Positions 1 through 7,116 of a DNA stretch of 18,007 nt are shown in pieces (position 1 is the first letter of the stretch; each line of letters opens with the position of its first letter). The notes under the pieces were generated by a model. It worked only from the letters and a program-made list of their open reading frames with translations. It did not search any database and was not told where the DNA came from. This DNA comes from DASVFB01 sp045806505. Its GTDB lineage: Bacteria; Actinomycetota; Thermoleophilia; Gaiellales; Gaiellaceae. The stretch covers positions 1-18,007 of the forward strand of contig JBJMJE010000094.1 in assembly GCA_045806505.1 (NCBI GenBank), written 5' to 3'. The position numbers and the translations under genes were made by a program.

Positions 1-219
1 GAGGACGTAGAGCGCGTCCGGGTCGTGCTTGTCCCGGGTGGTGAGGATCTGGATCTCCTCCCCGTCGTCGAGCGGCTGCCGCAGGTCCTTCAGGTTTCCG
101 TTCGAGCGAACGAGCACCGCCTGCTCGGCGAGCCTCGGCCCGATCGCGCGCGCGGCGTCGAGGCCGGTCGCGCCGTCGGGAAGCTCGAGCTTCGAGCCGG
201 CGGGACGCAGGACGTTCAC
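1..219 (-). CDS. thrS: Threonyl-tRNA synthetase, N-terminal fragment (TGS domain)
   Basis: This is the first 73 codons of a minus-strand gene that runs off the left edge. The translation has the N-terminal TGS-domain pattern of bacterial ThrRS: 'LELPDGATGLDAARAIGPRL' near residues 11-30, then 'DGEEIQILTTRDKHDPDALY' just before the edge. This matches the family segment leading into the 'LRHSxAHxxA' editing-domain start. ThrRS charges tRNA-Thr in the cytoplasm, and the TGS domain is an accessory module. The GTG at 219 is the only reasonable start. There is no Shine-Dalgarno upstream, but a TACCCT hexamer ends 7 nt before it, consistent with leaderless initiation. The gene is divergent from the cyclase at 280. 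The catalytic part lies outside the window, so the call rests on the TGS domain and its junction sequence. Confidence 0.85.
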   Translation of the reverse strand, partial: MNVLRPAGSKLELPDGATGLDAARAIGPRLAEQAVLVRSNGNLKDLRQPLDDGEEIQILTTRDKHDPDALYVL

Positions 220-226
220 GGCAGCG

Positions 227-232
227 AGGGTA
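227..232 (-). promoter_or_regulatory. Putative -10 box (TACCCT) of thrS, leaderless type
   Basis: Read on the minus strand, TACCCT is followed by 7 nt and then the GTG start at 219. It fits the actinobacterial -10 consensus TANNNT. The same hexamer at the same distance precedes the methyltransferase at 3609. No clear -35 is visible. Confidence 0.4.
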
Positions 233-241
233 CACCGCGTC

Positions 242-278
242 GCTTGCAGACACCACGCCGGGCTTGTAGACACACGCC
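242..278. repeat. Imperfect tandem repeat in the thrS/cyclase divergent promoter region
   Basis: The units are GCTTGCAGACACCACGCC (242-259) and GCTTGTAGACACACGCC (262-278). They differ by one substitution and one deleted base and lie 20 bp apart. They fill most of the 60-bp gap between two divergent genes. Two near-identical sites about two helical turns apart could be a regulator-binding pair; this is inference. Confidence 0.4.
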
Positions 279-279
279 A

Positions 280-1743
280 ATGGTTCGCCCGGTCTCGATC
301 GCGGCGCTCGCCGCCCCCGCCGCCGTCTTCGTGATCCTGCTCTCGCGGCCTCAGGCGGACCGCGTCTGGGAGAACCATCCCGCGCACTTCTGGACGGTGC
401 TCACCGCCGCCGCTGCGAGCTTCGCCGTCGGCTGGGCCGTGAGCTCGGCGGGACGGAGACGTCGCGACGCGCGCCTCTTCCTCGTCTCGCTGGCGTGCCT
501 CGCGAGCGCGGGGTTCCTCGGCCTGCACGCGCTCGCAACCCCGGGCGTCCTGGTCGGCAAGAACGCGGGCTTCGAGCTCGCGACGCCCGTGGGACTCGTG
601 ATCGCGTCCGCCTTCGCCGCCGTGTCGGCGTTGGAGTTCGGGCCGCTCGCGTCGGGAAGGCTCCTGCGGCTTGCGCCTGCCGCTCTGGCCGGGCTCGCGT
701 TCGTCCTGGCCCTGTGGGGCATCGTCTCCCTCGCGTCGCTGCCGCCGCTCGACGCGCCGCTCGCGACCGAGGAGCTGAACGGCTGGCAGCTGGCGCTGGC
801 GGGCGTCGGGATCGGCTTCTACTCGCTCGCGGCGTTCGGGTACCTGCGCCTCTACCGGCGCCGACAGGCTCGCTTCGTGATCGCCGTCACCGTGGCGTTC
901 GCGCTCCTCGCCGAGGCGATGATCGTGATCGCCTGGGCGCGGAACTGGCACGCGTCGTGGTGGGAGTGGCACCTGCTCATGCTCGGCTCGTTCCTCCTCA
1001 TCGCCGAGACGGCGCGCGCGGAGTGGCACGAGGAGCGCTTCAGCGCGCTCTACCTCGACCAGACGCTCGCCGGCGCCCGCGACGTCAGCGTGCTGCTCGC
1101 GGACCTCAGCGGCTTCACGTCGTTCGCGGAAGCACACGAGCCCGAGGACGTCACGGCGATGCTGAACGCGTACTTCGGCGCGATCGTCCCGCTGATGGAG
1201 GGCGAGCGCGGAGAGGTGCACCAGATCGTGGGCGACGAGGTGATGGTCATCTTCAACAAGCAGGGCGACACGCCGGACCACCCGGTTCGCGCGGCGCGAG
1301 CGGCCCTGACGCTCCTGCGCACGGCGGATCGTGTCGCGCGACCGGAATGGCCGCGGTTTCGCGTCGGCGTCAACAGCGGCACCGCCGTCGCCGCCGTCGT
1401 CGGCGGCGATCGCGGGCACCGGAAGCACGGTGTCGTCGGCGACGCGGTCAACGTCGCCGCGCGGCTCGAGTCGGCGGCCCCGCCGTCGGCCGTCGTGATC
1501 GGCGGCACGACGTACGCACGGCTACCGCCCGATGCGCTCGCCGAACGGCTGCCGCCGCTGCACGTGAAGGGAAAGGCGGAGCCGCTCGAGGCGTACCGGC
1601 TGGAAGGTCTGGGTACGGGCGGACGCATGAGCGACCAAACCGACAACCCGCGTGAGGACGACCGCAACGAGGAGATCGACGAGTCACCCGTGCCGAACCC
1701 CGATGAGAAGGGCGACGCTCAGGACGATCCCGAGGCCGACTGA
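280..1743 (+). CDS. Membrane-anchored class III adenylate/guanylate cyclase
   Basis: A 487-residue protein that converts ATP (or GTP) to a cyclic nucleotide. Residues 1 to about 250 hold seven or eight hydrophobic segments (for example about 4-21, 36-57, 64-85, 127-150), forming a multi-spanning membrane sensor region I cannot assign to a named family. A class III catalytic domain follows: 'VLLADLSGFTSF' with metal-binding Asp275, 'IVGDEVMVIF' with Asp319, and 'GDAVNVAARLE' with the transition-state residues Asn391 and Arg395. These essential residues are present, so it is probably active; ATP versus GTP preference is not decided. The reading frame is open from 25, but that part is antisense to thrS, so ATG 280 is preferred. 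A TAGACA hexamer sits 7 nt upstream. An acidic tail follows the catalytic domain from about residue 450. The 3' end overlaps the convergent acetyltransferase gene by 25 bp. Confidence 0.85.
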   Translation: MVRPVSIAALAAPAAVFVILLSRPQADRVWENHPAHFWTVLTAAAASFAVGWAVSSAGRRRRDARLFLVSLACLASAGFLGLHALATPGVLVGKNAGFELATPVGLVIASAFAAVSALEFGPLASGRLLRLAPAALAGLAFVLALWGIVSLASLPPLDAPLATEELNGWQLALAGVGIGFYSLAAFGYLRLYRRRQARFVIAVTVAFALLAEAMIVIAWARNWHASWWEWHLLMLGSFLLIAETARAEWHEERFSALYLDQTLAGARDVSVLLADLSGFTSFAEAHEPEDVTAMLNAYFGAIVPLMEGERGEVHQIVGDEVMVIFNKQGDTPDHPVRAARAALTLLRTADRVARPEWPRFRVGVNSGTAVAAVVGGDRGHRKHGVVGDAVNVAARLESAAPPSAVVIGGTTYARLPPDALAERLPPLHVKGKAEPLEAYRLEGLGTGGRMSDQTDNPREDDRNEEIDESPVPNPDEKGDAQDDPEAD

Positions 1744-2216
1744 AACTCCATCAGCACCCAGGCCGACGTGTGCTCGTCGTCGGCGGCGCGTCGCTCGAGC
1801 TCGACGAACCCCGCGCGGCGCCACGCGCGGATCGCCGGCTCGTTCAATGCGTACGGATCCACGGTGACGCGCGTCCAGCCGGACGAGAGCAGCGACTCGG
1901 TCAGGGCACGCGCCGCGTCGGGGCCGTAGCCGCGGCCGCGAGCCGACGGAACGAGGAACATGTCGATGCCGCCGCGCCGCGGCTCGTCCTCGTCCCACCA
2001 CGCCTGGATGTACCCGATCGCCGAGCCGCCGGCCTCGACGACGTAGGAATCGACGTCGGGTCGCCGCAGCCGCTCGAGCATCTCGTCGCGCGTGAACGTC
2101 TCGTCGTCCCAGTAGCGCGAGACGTCGGGATCCGCGTGCCACGCGACGAGGAGATCGGCGTCGTCCTCGGTCGCGGGACGAACCTCCGTCAGGCGCCCGT
2201 GTAGTCGAAGTCCCAT
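1719..2216 (-). CDS. GNAT-family N-acetyltransferase, aminoglycoside 6'-type fold
   Basis: A 165-residue protein. It begins with 'VRPATEDDADLLVAWHADPD' (about 12-31), typical of GNAT proteins of the aminoglycoside 6'/RimJ-like branch. The acetyl-CoA pyrophosphate loop is 'RGRGYG' at residues 93-98, and 'NEPAIRAWRRAGFV' is the usual motif B/C region. It transfers acetyl from acetyl-CoA to an amine; the substrate is not predictable. It is the last gene of a minus-strand operon and overlaps the preceding GNAT gene by 28 bp if ATG 2216 is used. A CTG at 2192, overlapping the upstream TGA as CTGA, would give a more family-like N-terminus but is a rare start. No resistance role should be assumed. 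Confidence 0.82.
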   Translation of the reverse strand: MGLRLHGRLTEVRPATEDDADLLVAWHADPDVSRYWDDETFTRDEMLERLRRPDVDSYVVEAGGSAIGYIQAWWDEDEPRRGGIDMFLVPSARGRGYGPDAARALTESLLSSGWTRVTVDPYALNEPAIRAWRRAGFVELERRAADDEHTSAWVLMEFQSASGSS

Positions 2217-2608
2217 TCGACGACGTCGCTCCGTGTGCCGCCGGCCGACTCGTACAGCCGGTTCGCCGCGAGGTTGTCCGGCTCCGTGAGCACGAAGGCT
2301 TCCTCGATGCCGCGACCGCGAGCGATTTGCTCGAGCTCCTGCAGCAGCCGCCGCGCGATTCCGCGCCGCCAGTACGCCGCGTCCACCTCGACCTCGTACA
2401 CGATGAGCGTCACGTTGAAGCCGTGCCGCCGCGGCAGCTCGTAGGCGAGAACGAAGCCGGCGGGCGCTCCGTCGTCGAGGGCTACGAGGAAGATCGTGCG
2501 CGGATCCTGGAGCAGCGCCGTCCGCGGCTCGCGCGTCGCGAGCCGCTCGACGATCGCCTCGTCGCCCGCTCCGAGCACGCGGACCTCGACAGCGGCCGTC
2601 CCGCTCAC
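2189..2608 (-). CDS. GNAT-family N-acetyltransferase
   Basis: A 139-residue GNAT-fold protein. A central strand 'VTLIVYEVEVDAAYWRRGIARRLL' leads into the acetyl-CoA loop WRRGIA (80-85), where the first position is Trp rather than the usual Arg/Gln. A C-terminal 'TEPDNLAANRLYESAGG' segment is the classic GNAT 'N..A..LYE..G' motif. The substrate is unknown. The frame stays open to 2758, but that stretch is antisense-free coding of the upstream gene in another frame. The GTG at 2608, overlapping the upstream stop as GTGA, is the natural start and implies translational coupling. It resembles small AAC(3)-I/RimI-like acetyltransferases in size. Confidence 0.82.
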   Translation of the reverse strand: MSGTAAVEVRVLGAGDEAIVERLATREPRTALLQDPRTIFLVALDDGAPAGFVLAYELPRRHGFNVTLIVYEVEVDAAYWRRGIARRLLQELEQIARGRGIEEAFVLTEPDNLAANRLYESAGGTRSDVVEWDFDYTGA

Positions 2609-2961
2609 TCCGCGAACGCGGCGTCGCGCAGCTTCGCCGGCGCCTTCAGGTAGTACGACTCGCGGAGCCATTCGAGCGCGGTCTCCAGCGCATCTGCGTC
2701 CTCGATCGTCGCGGTGATCCACCCGTAGCGCCCGACGTGGCTCGCCGTCCGAACCCACGGGTGGAGGTAGGCGATCTCCCGCTCCTCACCCGACAACTTG
2801 ACGGTCACTTCGACAGGCTCCCCCTCCTGTAACCACGCGAACATGCGGTTGTCGGCGACTTTGAACACCGGGAATCCCCACGGCGCGTCCTCGTACGTCT
2901 CCGGCAGAGACAGCGCGAGCTCGCGGATCGTTTTGGAGACACGACGGCCGGGAATCGGCAA
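2605..2961 (-). CDS. MmcQ/YjbR-like (CyaY-fold) DNA-binding family protein
   Basis: A 118-residue protein with family features: N-terminal 'LALSLPETYEDAPWGFPVFK', central 'MFAWLQEGEPVEVTVKLS' and 'HPWVRTASHVGRYGWITATI', and a C-terminal 'LRESYYLKAPAKLR' helix. MmcQ/YjbR proteins share a double-wing fold and are often annotated as DNA-binding, but their function is poorly known. The start is a TTG at 2961. No Shine-Dalgarno is present, but TATCGT lies exactly 7 nt upstream, supporting a leaderless TTG start. It is first in an operon with two GNAT genes and is divergent from the CBS gene at 2991, with only 29 bp between. Confidence 0.8.
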   Translation of the reverse strand: MPIPGRRVSKTIRELALSLPETYEDAPWGFPVFKVADNRMFAWLQEGEPVEVTVKLSGEEREIAYLHPWVRTASHVGRYGWITATIEDADALETALEWLRESYYLKAPAKLRDAAFAE

Positions 2962-2968
2962 GGGGACA

Positions 2969-2974
2969 ACGATA
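2969..2974 (-). promoter_or_regulatory. Putative -10 box (TATCGT) of the MmcQ-GNAT-GNAT operon
   Basis: On the minus strand TATCGT precedes the TTG start at 2961 by 7 nt and fits TANNNT. It lies in the 29-bp gap shared with the divergent CBS gene, so the two transcription units must share regulatory space. Confidence 0.4.
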
Positions 2975-2990
2975 AAGCGAGGAGGGATCG

Positions 2991-3407
2991 ATGACGAAGA
3001 CCATCCGCGATCTGATGACCAAGAACCCGTGCGCGATCGATGCCGAGAAGCCCGTCGCGTACGCGGCGAAGATGATGCGCGACGAGGATGTCGGCCTGGC
3101 CCCCATCCTCGAGGGGCAGAAGCTGATCGGCACGCTGACCGACCGCGACATCGCGATTCGCGTCGTCGCCGAAGGCAAGGATCCGCAATCCACGAAGGTG
3201 CGTGACGTCGCGACGACGCGCCTCGTCACCGTCGATCCGGATCAGGATCTCGACGAGGCCTTGCGGCTGATGGCGCAGAACCAGGTGCGCCGGCTCCCGG
3301 TCGTCGAAGAGGACGGCAAGCTCGCCGGGGTCATCGCCCAGGCGGACGTCGCCAAGCACGCATCCGACAGCCAGACGGGCGAGGTCGTCGAGCAGATCTC
3401 GCAGTAG
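2991..3407 (+). CDS. CBS-domain-pair protein (Hrp1-like)
   Basis: A 138-residue cytosolic protein made of two CBS domains. The first spans about 5-65 ('IRDLMTKNPCAIDAEKPVAY', then 'GTLTDRDIAIRVVAEG'). The second spans about 70-130 ('VRDVATTRLVTVDPDQDLDE', then 'VRRLPVVEEDGKLAGVIAQAD'). Stand-alone CBS pairs bind adenine nucleotides or related ligands and act as energy or redox sensors; the mycobacterial hypoxic-response protein Hrp1 has this architecture. The target here is unknown. ATG 2991 has a clear AGGAGGG ribosome-binding site 4-5 nt upstream. The next gene's ribosome-binding site begins at this gene's stop codon, indicating an operon. A second CBS-pair protein lies at 7117. Confidence 0.88.
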   Translation: MTKTIRDLMTKNPCAIDAEKPVAYAAKMMRDEDVGLAPILEGQKLIGTLTDRDIAIRVVAEGKDPQSTKVRDVATTRLVTVDPDQDLDEALRLMAQNQVRRLPVVEEDGKLAGVIAQADVAKHASDSQTGEVVEQISQ

Positions 3408-3411
3408 GAGG
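3406..3411 (+). promoter_or_regulatory. Ribosome-binding site AGGAGG overlapping the upstream stop codon
   Basis: AGGAGG lies 5 nt before ATG 3417 and overlaps the TAG stop (3405-3407) of the CBS gene. It supports translation of the small 48-codon gene and its coupling to the CBS gene. Confidence 0.75.
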
Positions 3412-3416
3412 CTCGA

Positions 3417-3563
3417 ATGCCCAGCAAGAGCATCAAGAACGAGAAGCAATACGAAGGTCTGAAGAAGAAGGGCATGTCGAAGGAGCGCGCCGCGAAGATC
3501 GCGAACTCGCCGGGCGCGTCGAGCCGCGGCGGGAAGAAGTCCGGCTCGAAGAGCTCCAGCTGA
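3417..3563 (+). CDS. Small basic conserved protein (48 aa)
   Basis: The translation begins MPSKSIKNEKQYEGLKKKGM, continues 'SKERAAKIANSPGASSRGG' and ends in a Lys/Ser-rich tail. It resembles a widespread family of short actinobacterial proteins with the pattern 'Y..L...G.SKE.AARIAN' followed by a low-complexity basic tail, some annotated as Rho-termination-factor-like or as a DUF. The helix plus basic tail suggests nucleic-acid contact, but that is inference. It is strongly supported as a gene by its perfect ribosome-binding site, its start 9 nt after the CBS stop, and the terminator hairpin right after its stop. It is probably co-expressed with the CBS sensor. Confidence 0.8.
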   Translation: MPSKSIKNEKQYEGLKKKGMSKERAAKIANSPGASSRGGKKSGSKSSS

Positions 3564-3566
3564 GCG

Positions 3567-3591
3567 GAAGGCCCGCCACGCGCGGGCCTTC
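3567..3591 (+). terminator. Intrinsic-terminator-like hairpin after the CBS operon
   Basis: GAAGGCCCGC (3567-3576) pairs perfectly with GCGGGCCTTC (3582-3591) around a 5-nt loop. It begins 3 nt after the stop of the 48-aa gene. The downstream tract is pyrimidine-rich but has few T residues, as is common in high-GC actinobacteria. Confidence 0.65.
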
Positions 3592-3595
3592 GCTC

Positions 3596-3601
3596 TACCC
3601 T
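3596..3601 (+). promoter_or_regulatory. Putative -10 box (TACCCT) of the methyltransferase gene
   Basis: TACCCT is followed by 7 nt and then GTG 3609, with no Shine-Dalgarno between. It starts 4 nt after the terminator hairpin, so termination and re-initiation are packed into about 40 bp. Confidence 0.4.
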
Positions 3602-3608
3602 CCCCCGC

Positions 3609-4427
3609 GTGCCGAACTGGCCCTGGGTTCCCGCGGAGGACCGGCGCGAGCCGCTCCGGCAGACGTTCGAGTCCGCCGCCGAGCTGTACGACGCCGCGCG
3701 GCCCGACTATCCGCCGGAGCTCTTCGAAGACGTCGTCGCGCTCGCCGGGCTCGAGCGGGGCGCGAGGCTGCTCGAGATCGGCTGCGCGACCGGCAAGGCG
3801 ACGCGCCCGTTCCTCGAGCGCGCCTTCCCCGTCGTCTGCGTCGAGCTCGGTTCCCAGCTGGCGGAGCGTGCGTGTCGGAACCTCGCCGGACTGCCGGTGA
3901 GGGTCGAGGTCGCGCCGTTCGAGATCTGGGACGGCGAGGCCGGCAGCTTCGACCTCGTCTTCGCCGCGACGGCGTGGCACTGGATCGATCCGACCGTGCG
4001 CTGTGGGAAGGCGCACCGGCTGTTGCGTCCGGGCGGCCACCTCGCGTTCTGGAGCGCGATGCACGCCTTCCCGCACGGCTTCGACCCGTTCTTCGGCGAG
4101 ATCCAGGCCGTCTACGACGAAATCGGCGAAAGCCACGAGGGCGAATGGCCGCCGCCTCCGCCCGAAGACGTCGCGGACGACGCGGACGAGATCGAGGGGA
4201 GCGCGCTCTTCGAGGACGTACGCGTACGGCGTTACGTCTGGGCACGGCGTTACACGGCTGACGAATACATCGCGCTGCTCGACACCTTCTCGGGCCACAT
4301 CGAGATGGAGCCCGACAAGCGCGAGCACCTGTACGCCGAGATCCGCAAACGCATCGCCGCGCGCGCCGACCGACGCGTGCTGCGGCACTGGTTCGCCATC
4401 CTCCACGTCGCGCGGCGCAGGACCTAG
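3609..4427 (+). CDS. Class I SAM-dependent methyltransferase
   Basis: A 272-residue Rossmann-fold methyltransferase. Motif I is 'LLEIGCATGKATRPFLER' (about 54-71), followed by the acidic end of strand 2 ('VVCVELGSQLAERA'). The motif IV region is 'FDLVFAATAWHWIDPTVR' and the post-motif is 'HRLLRPGGHLAFWS'. The N-terminal 'FESAAELYDAARPDYPPELF' is typical of the UbiE/trans-aconitate-like methyltransferase group. The C-terminal third is helical and probably forms the substrate pocket. The substrate is unknown. The GTG start lacks a Shine-Dalgarno but has the leaderless TANNNT-N7 arrangement. No partner gene suggests a pathway. Confidence 0.85.
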   Translation: MPNWPWVPAEDRREPLRQTFESAAELYDAARPDYPPELFEDVVALAGLERGARLLEIGCATGKATRPFLERAFPVVCVELGSQLAERACRNLAGLPVRVEVAPFEIWDGEAGSFDLVFAATAWHWIDPTVRCGKAHRLLRPGGHLAFWSAMHAFPHGFDPFFGEIQAVYDEIGESHEGEWPPPPPEDVADDADEIEGSALFEDVRVRRYVWARRYTADEYIALLDTFSGHIEMEPDKREHLYAEIRKRIAARADRRVLRHWFAILHVARRRT

Positions 4428-4483
4428 GTCCAGCGCAAACCCGCGGAAGGTTCGGCGCACAGGAGCGCGAACTCTGGTACGTC

Positions 4484-4684
4484 ATGGAGGTGGCGAAGTG
4501 GCCTGCGGCCCCACAGAGCCCGGATCTCGCGCGCGTCGAGCGGCATCTCCGCTGCCTTGCGTGCAACGGTCCGGTAGAGAAGTCGCTTGCGGCTCTCGGA
4601 TCGTTGCGCTGCCTTTCGTGCCGCGAGCTCGACGCTCCGCTGGACCCGACGCTGTTCTCCGCCGGGCCGACGAAGGCTCCGTAG
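4484..4684 (+). CDS. Small zinc-ribbon-like protein (66 aa)
   Basis: A 66-residue predicted protein with two CxxC knuckles, Cys24-Leu-Ala-Cys27 and Cys43-Leu-Ser-Cys46, spaced as in a one-zinc ribbon. The N-terminus is helical ('DLARVERHLRC'). I do not recognise a specific family. It sits between the methyltransferase and leuS on the same strand. The ribosome-binding site before ATG 4484 is weak and the start is uncertain. The paired CxxC motifs and the lack of a better gene on either strand favour a real gene. Confidence 0.55.
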   Translation: MEVAKWPAAPQSPDLARVERHLRCLACNGPVEKSLAALGSLRCLSCRELDAPLDPTLFSAGPTKAP

Positions 4685-4724
4685 CGGCCTAGCGCCCGCG
4701 CGCGCCGGGTGACACGCTTCGTTG

Positions 4725-7115
4725 GTGGAGCGTTACGAGCCGCAGCGGATCGAGGAGAAGTGGCAGCGCGTGTGGGGCGACGCGCGCGCGTTCAACGTGC
4801 CGGAGCGCGTCGACGACGGCCGGAAGCCGTACGTCCTGGAGATGCTCCCGTACCCCTCGGGCGAGCTGCACATGGGACACGTGCGCAACTACATGCTCGG
4901 GGAGGTCGCCGCGCACTTTCGCCGGCGCCGCGGCGAGCGGGTCCTGCGGCCGATGGGCTTCGACTCGTTCGGGCTTCCGGCCGAGAACGCGGCGATCAAG
5001 GAGGGCGGAAACCCGCGCGACGTGACGCCGCGCAACATGGCGTCGATCCGGGCGCAGATGGAGCGGCTCGGCTGGGCGATCGACTGGGACCGCGTTCTCG
5101 CGACGCACGAGCCGGAGTACTACCGCTGGACGCAGTGGCTCTTCCTGCGGTTCTTCGAACGCGGCCTCGCGTACCGCAAGGACGTGCCGGTCAAGTGGTG
5201 TCCGAACGACCAGACGGTGCTCGCGAACGAGCAGGTGGTCGACGGGCACTGCGAGCGCTGCGGCGCACTCGTCGAGTCCAAGAACCTGGAGCAATGGCTC
5301 TTCCGCATCACCAAGTACGCGGATCAGCTCCTGGACGAGATGGAGCTGCTCGAGTCGTGGCCCGAGCGCGTGCTGACGATGCAGCGGAACTGGATCGGCC
5401 GCTCGGAGGGCGCCGAAGTCGTGTTCCGGGTCGACGGCCTCGACATCGACATCCCCGTCTTCACCACGCGGCCCGACACGCTCTTCGGCGCGACGTTCTT
5501 CGTGCTCGCGCCCGAGCATCCGCTGATCCCGGAGCTCGTCGCGGGAACCGAGCGCGAACAGCAGGTGCTCGACTACGCGCGGCACGCCGCGGCCCGCTCG
5601 ACGGCCGACCGGGAGGCGAACGAGAAGGACGGCGTCTTCACCGGCCGGCACGTCGTGAACCCTGTGAACGGCGACCGGATCCCGCTGTGGGTCGCCGCGT
5701 ACGTCCTGGTCGAGTACGGGACGGGTGCGATCATGGCCGTGCCCGCGCACGACCAGCGGGACGCGGACTTCGCACAGCGCTTCGAGCTGCCGGTCGTCGA
5801 GGTCGTGGACGAGAACGAGCGGCTCGTCGACTCGGCGCAGTTCTCCGGCTTGCCGGCGGCAGACGCGAAGCGCGCGATCGTCGAGTGGCTCGCGGAGAAC
5901 GGACGCGGGCGCGCGACCGTCAGCTTCCGGCTGCGCGACTGGCTGCTCTCGCGCCAGCGCTACTGGGGGCCTCCGATCCCGATCGTGTACTGCGAGAGCT
6001 GCGGGATCGTTCCGGTTCCGGACGCGGATCTCCCCGTGCTGCTGCCGGAGATCGACGATTACCTGCCGAAGGGCCGCTCACCGCTCGCCGCGGCCGAGGA
6101 CTGGGTCCGGACGGCGTGCCCGTCGTGCGGCGGCGAGGCGCGCCGCGAGACGGACACGATGGACACCTTCGTCGACTCGTCGTGGTACTTCCTGCGCTAC
6201 TGCGACCCGCAAAACGACGAGGCGCCGTTCGACCGCGAGCTCGTCGACTACTGGCTGCCGATCGACCAGTACATCGGCGGCGTCGAGCACGCGATCCTGC
6301 ACCTGCTCTACTCGCGCTTCTTCGTCAAGGTGCTGAACGACATCGGGCTCGTCGGCTTCCGCGAGCCGTTCGCGCGGCTGTTCACGCAGGGCATGCTCTA
6401 TCACCGCGGCGCGAAGATGTCCAAGTCGAAGGGCAACGTGATCGCGCCCGACGAGTACATCGAGCGCCATGGCGCCGATGCCGTACGGCTGTATCTGCCG
6501 TTCCTCGGGCCCGTCGACCAGGACGCCGAGTGGCAGGACTCCGGATTCGAGGGCATGGTGCGCTTCCTGCACCGGCTCTGGCGCGTCGCTCTCGACGTGG
6601 TCGACCGTCCGGGAGCCGTGACGACGGGAACGCCGCTCGCCCGGAAGGCGCACGCGACCGTCGCGAAGGTCACGGACGACATCGGCCGGCGGTTCGCGCT
6701 GAACACGCCGATCGCCGCGGTGATGGAGCTCGTGAACGCGATCTCGCGCGAGCCGGACGACCCCGCCGCGCGCTTCGCCGTCGAGACCGCTCTGTCGCTG
6801 ATCCAGCCGTACGCGCCGCACATCGCCGAGGAGCTGTGGGAGCGGCTCGGCAGCGAGCGGCTGTGGGACCACCCGTGGCCGGAGGCCGATCCCTCGCAGC
6901 TCGAGCGCGACACGTTCGAGCTCGTCGTCCAAGTCAACGGGAAGCTGCGCGACCGCTTCGAGGTGGAGGCCGACATGCCCGAAGACGAGCTCGTCGCCCG
7001 CGCCAAGGCGTCACCGCGTGTCCAGGCGCGTCTCGAGGGCGTCGAGCTGCGCAAGACGATCGTCGTCCCGGGAAAGCTCGTGAACCTGGTCGTCGACGGA
7101 GGCGGCGCACGTTAA
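4725..7115 (+). CDS. leuS: Leucyl-tRNA synthetase
   Basis: A complete bacterial-type class Ia synthetase of about 796 residues; it charges tRNA-Leu in the cytoplasm. The catalytic signature HMGH is at 49-52 within 'YPSGELHMGHVRNYM', and KMSKS is at 564-568. The zinc-binding insert has 'WCPNDQTVLANEQV...CERCG'. The CP1 editing domain carries the threonine-rich 'TTRPDTLFGATF' and 'VPAHDQRDADFA', which contains the editing Asp. 'DTFVDSSWYFLRYCDP' is the leucine-specific region, and an anticodon-binding and C-terminal domain follows ('VVQVNGKLRDRFEV'). The length is toward the short end for the family. The start may be GTG 4725 or the adjacent TTG 4722; no convincing ribosome-binding site separates them. 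Confidence 0.97.
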   Translation: MERYEPQRIEEKWQRVWGDARAFNVPERVDDGRKPYVLEMLPYPSGELHMGHVRNYMLGEVAAHFRRRRGERVLRPMGFDSFGLPAENAAIKEGGNPRDVTPRNMASIRAQMERLGWAIDWDRVLATHEPEYYRWTQWLFLRFFERGLAYRKDVPVKWCPNDQTVLANEQVVDGHCERCGALVESKNLEQWLFRITKYADQLLDEMELLESWPERVLTMQRNWIGRSEGAEVVFRVDGLDIDIPVFTTRPDTLFGATFFVLAPEHPLIPELVAGTEREQQVLDYARHAAARSTADREANEKDGVFTGRHVVNPVNGDRIPLWVAAYVLVEYGTGAIMAVPAHDQRDADFAQRFELPVVEVVDENERLVDSAQFSGLPAADAKRAIVEWLAENGRGRATVSFRLRDWLLSRQRYWGPPIPIVYCESCGIVPVPDADLPVLLPEIDDYLPKGRSPLAAAEDWVRTACPSCGGEARRETDTMDTFVDSSWYFLRYCDPQNDEAPFDRELVDYWLPIDQYIGGVEHAILHLLYSRFFVKVLNDIGLVGFREPFARLFTQGMLYHRGAKMSKSKGNVIAPDEYIERHGADAVRLYLPFLGPVDQDAEWQDSGFEGMVRFLHRLWRVALDVVDRPGAVTTGTPLARKAHATVAKVTDDIGRRFALNTPIAAVMELVNAISREPDDPAARFAVETALSLIQPYAPHIAEELWERLGSERLWDHPWPEADPSQLERDTFELVVQVNGKLRDRFEVEADMPEDELVARAKASPRVQARLEGVELRKTIVVPGKLVNLVVDGGGAR

Positions 7116-7116
7116 G

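Noticed and set aside
25..279. N-terminal extension of the cyclase frame
   Set aside because: It is antisense to the thrS TGS domain and has no cyclase-like sequence; ATG 280 begins the hydrophobic region.
2609..2758. 50-codon upstream extension of the second GNAT gene
   Set aside because: This stretch is the coding region of the MmcQ-like gene in another frame; the GTGA overlap marks the natural start.
2805..4460. 551-codon minus-strand open frame
   Set aside because: It is antisense to the CBS, 48-aa and methyltransferase genes and low in complexity; long antisense frames are expected at this GC content.
4689..5750. 353-codon minus-strand open frame
   Set aside because: It lies opposite the HIGH and editing domains of leuS and has no recognisable domain.
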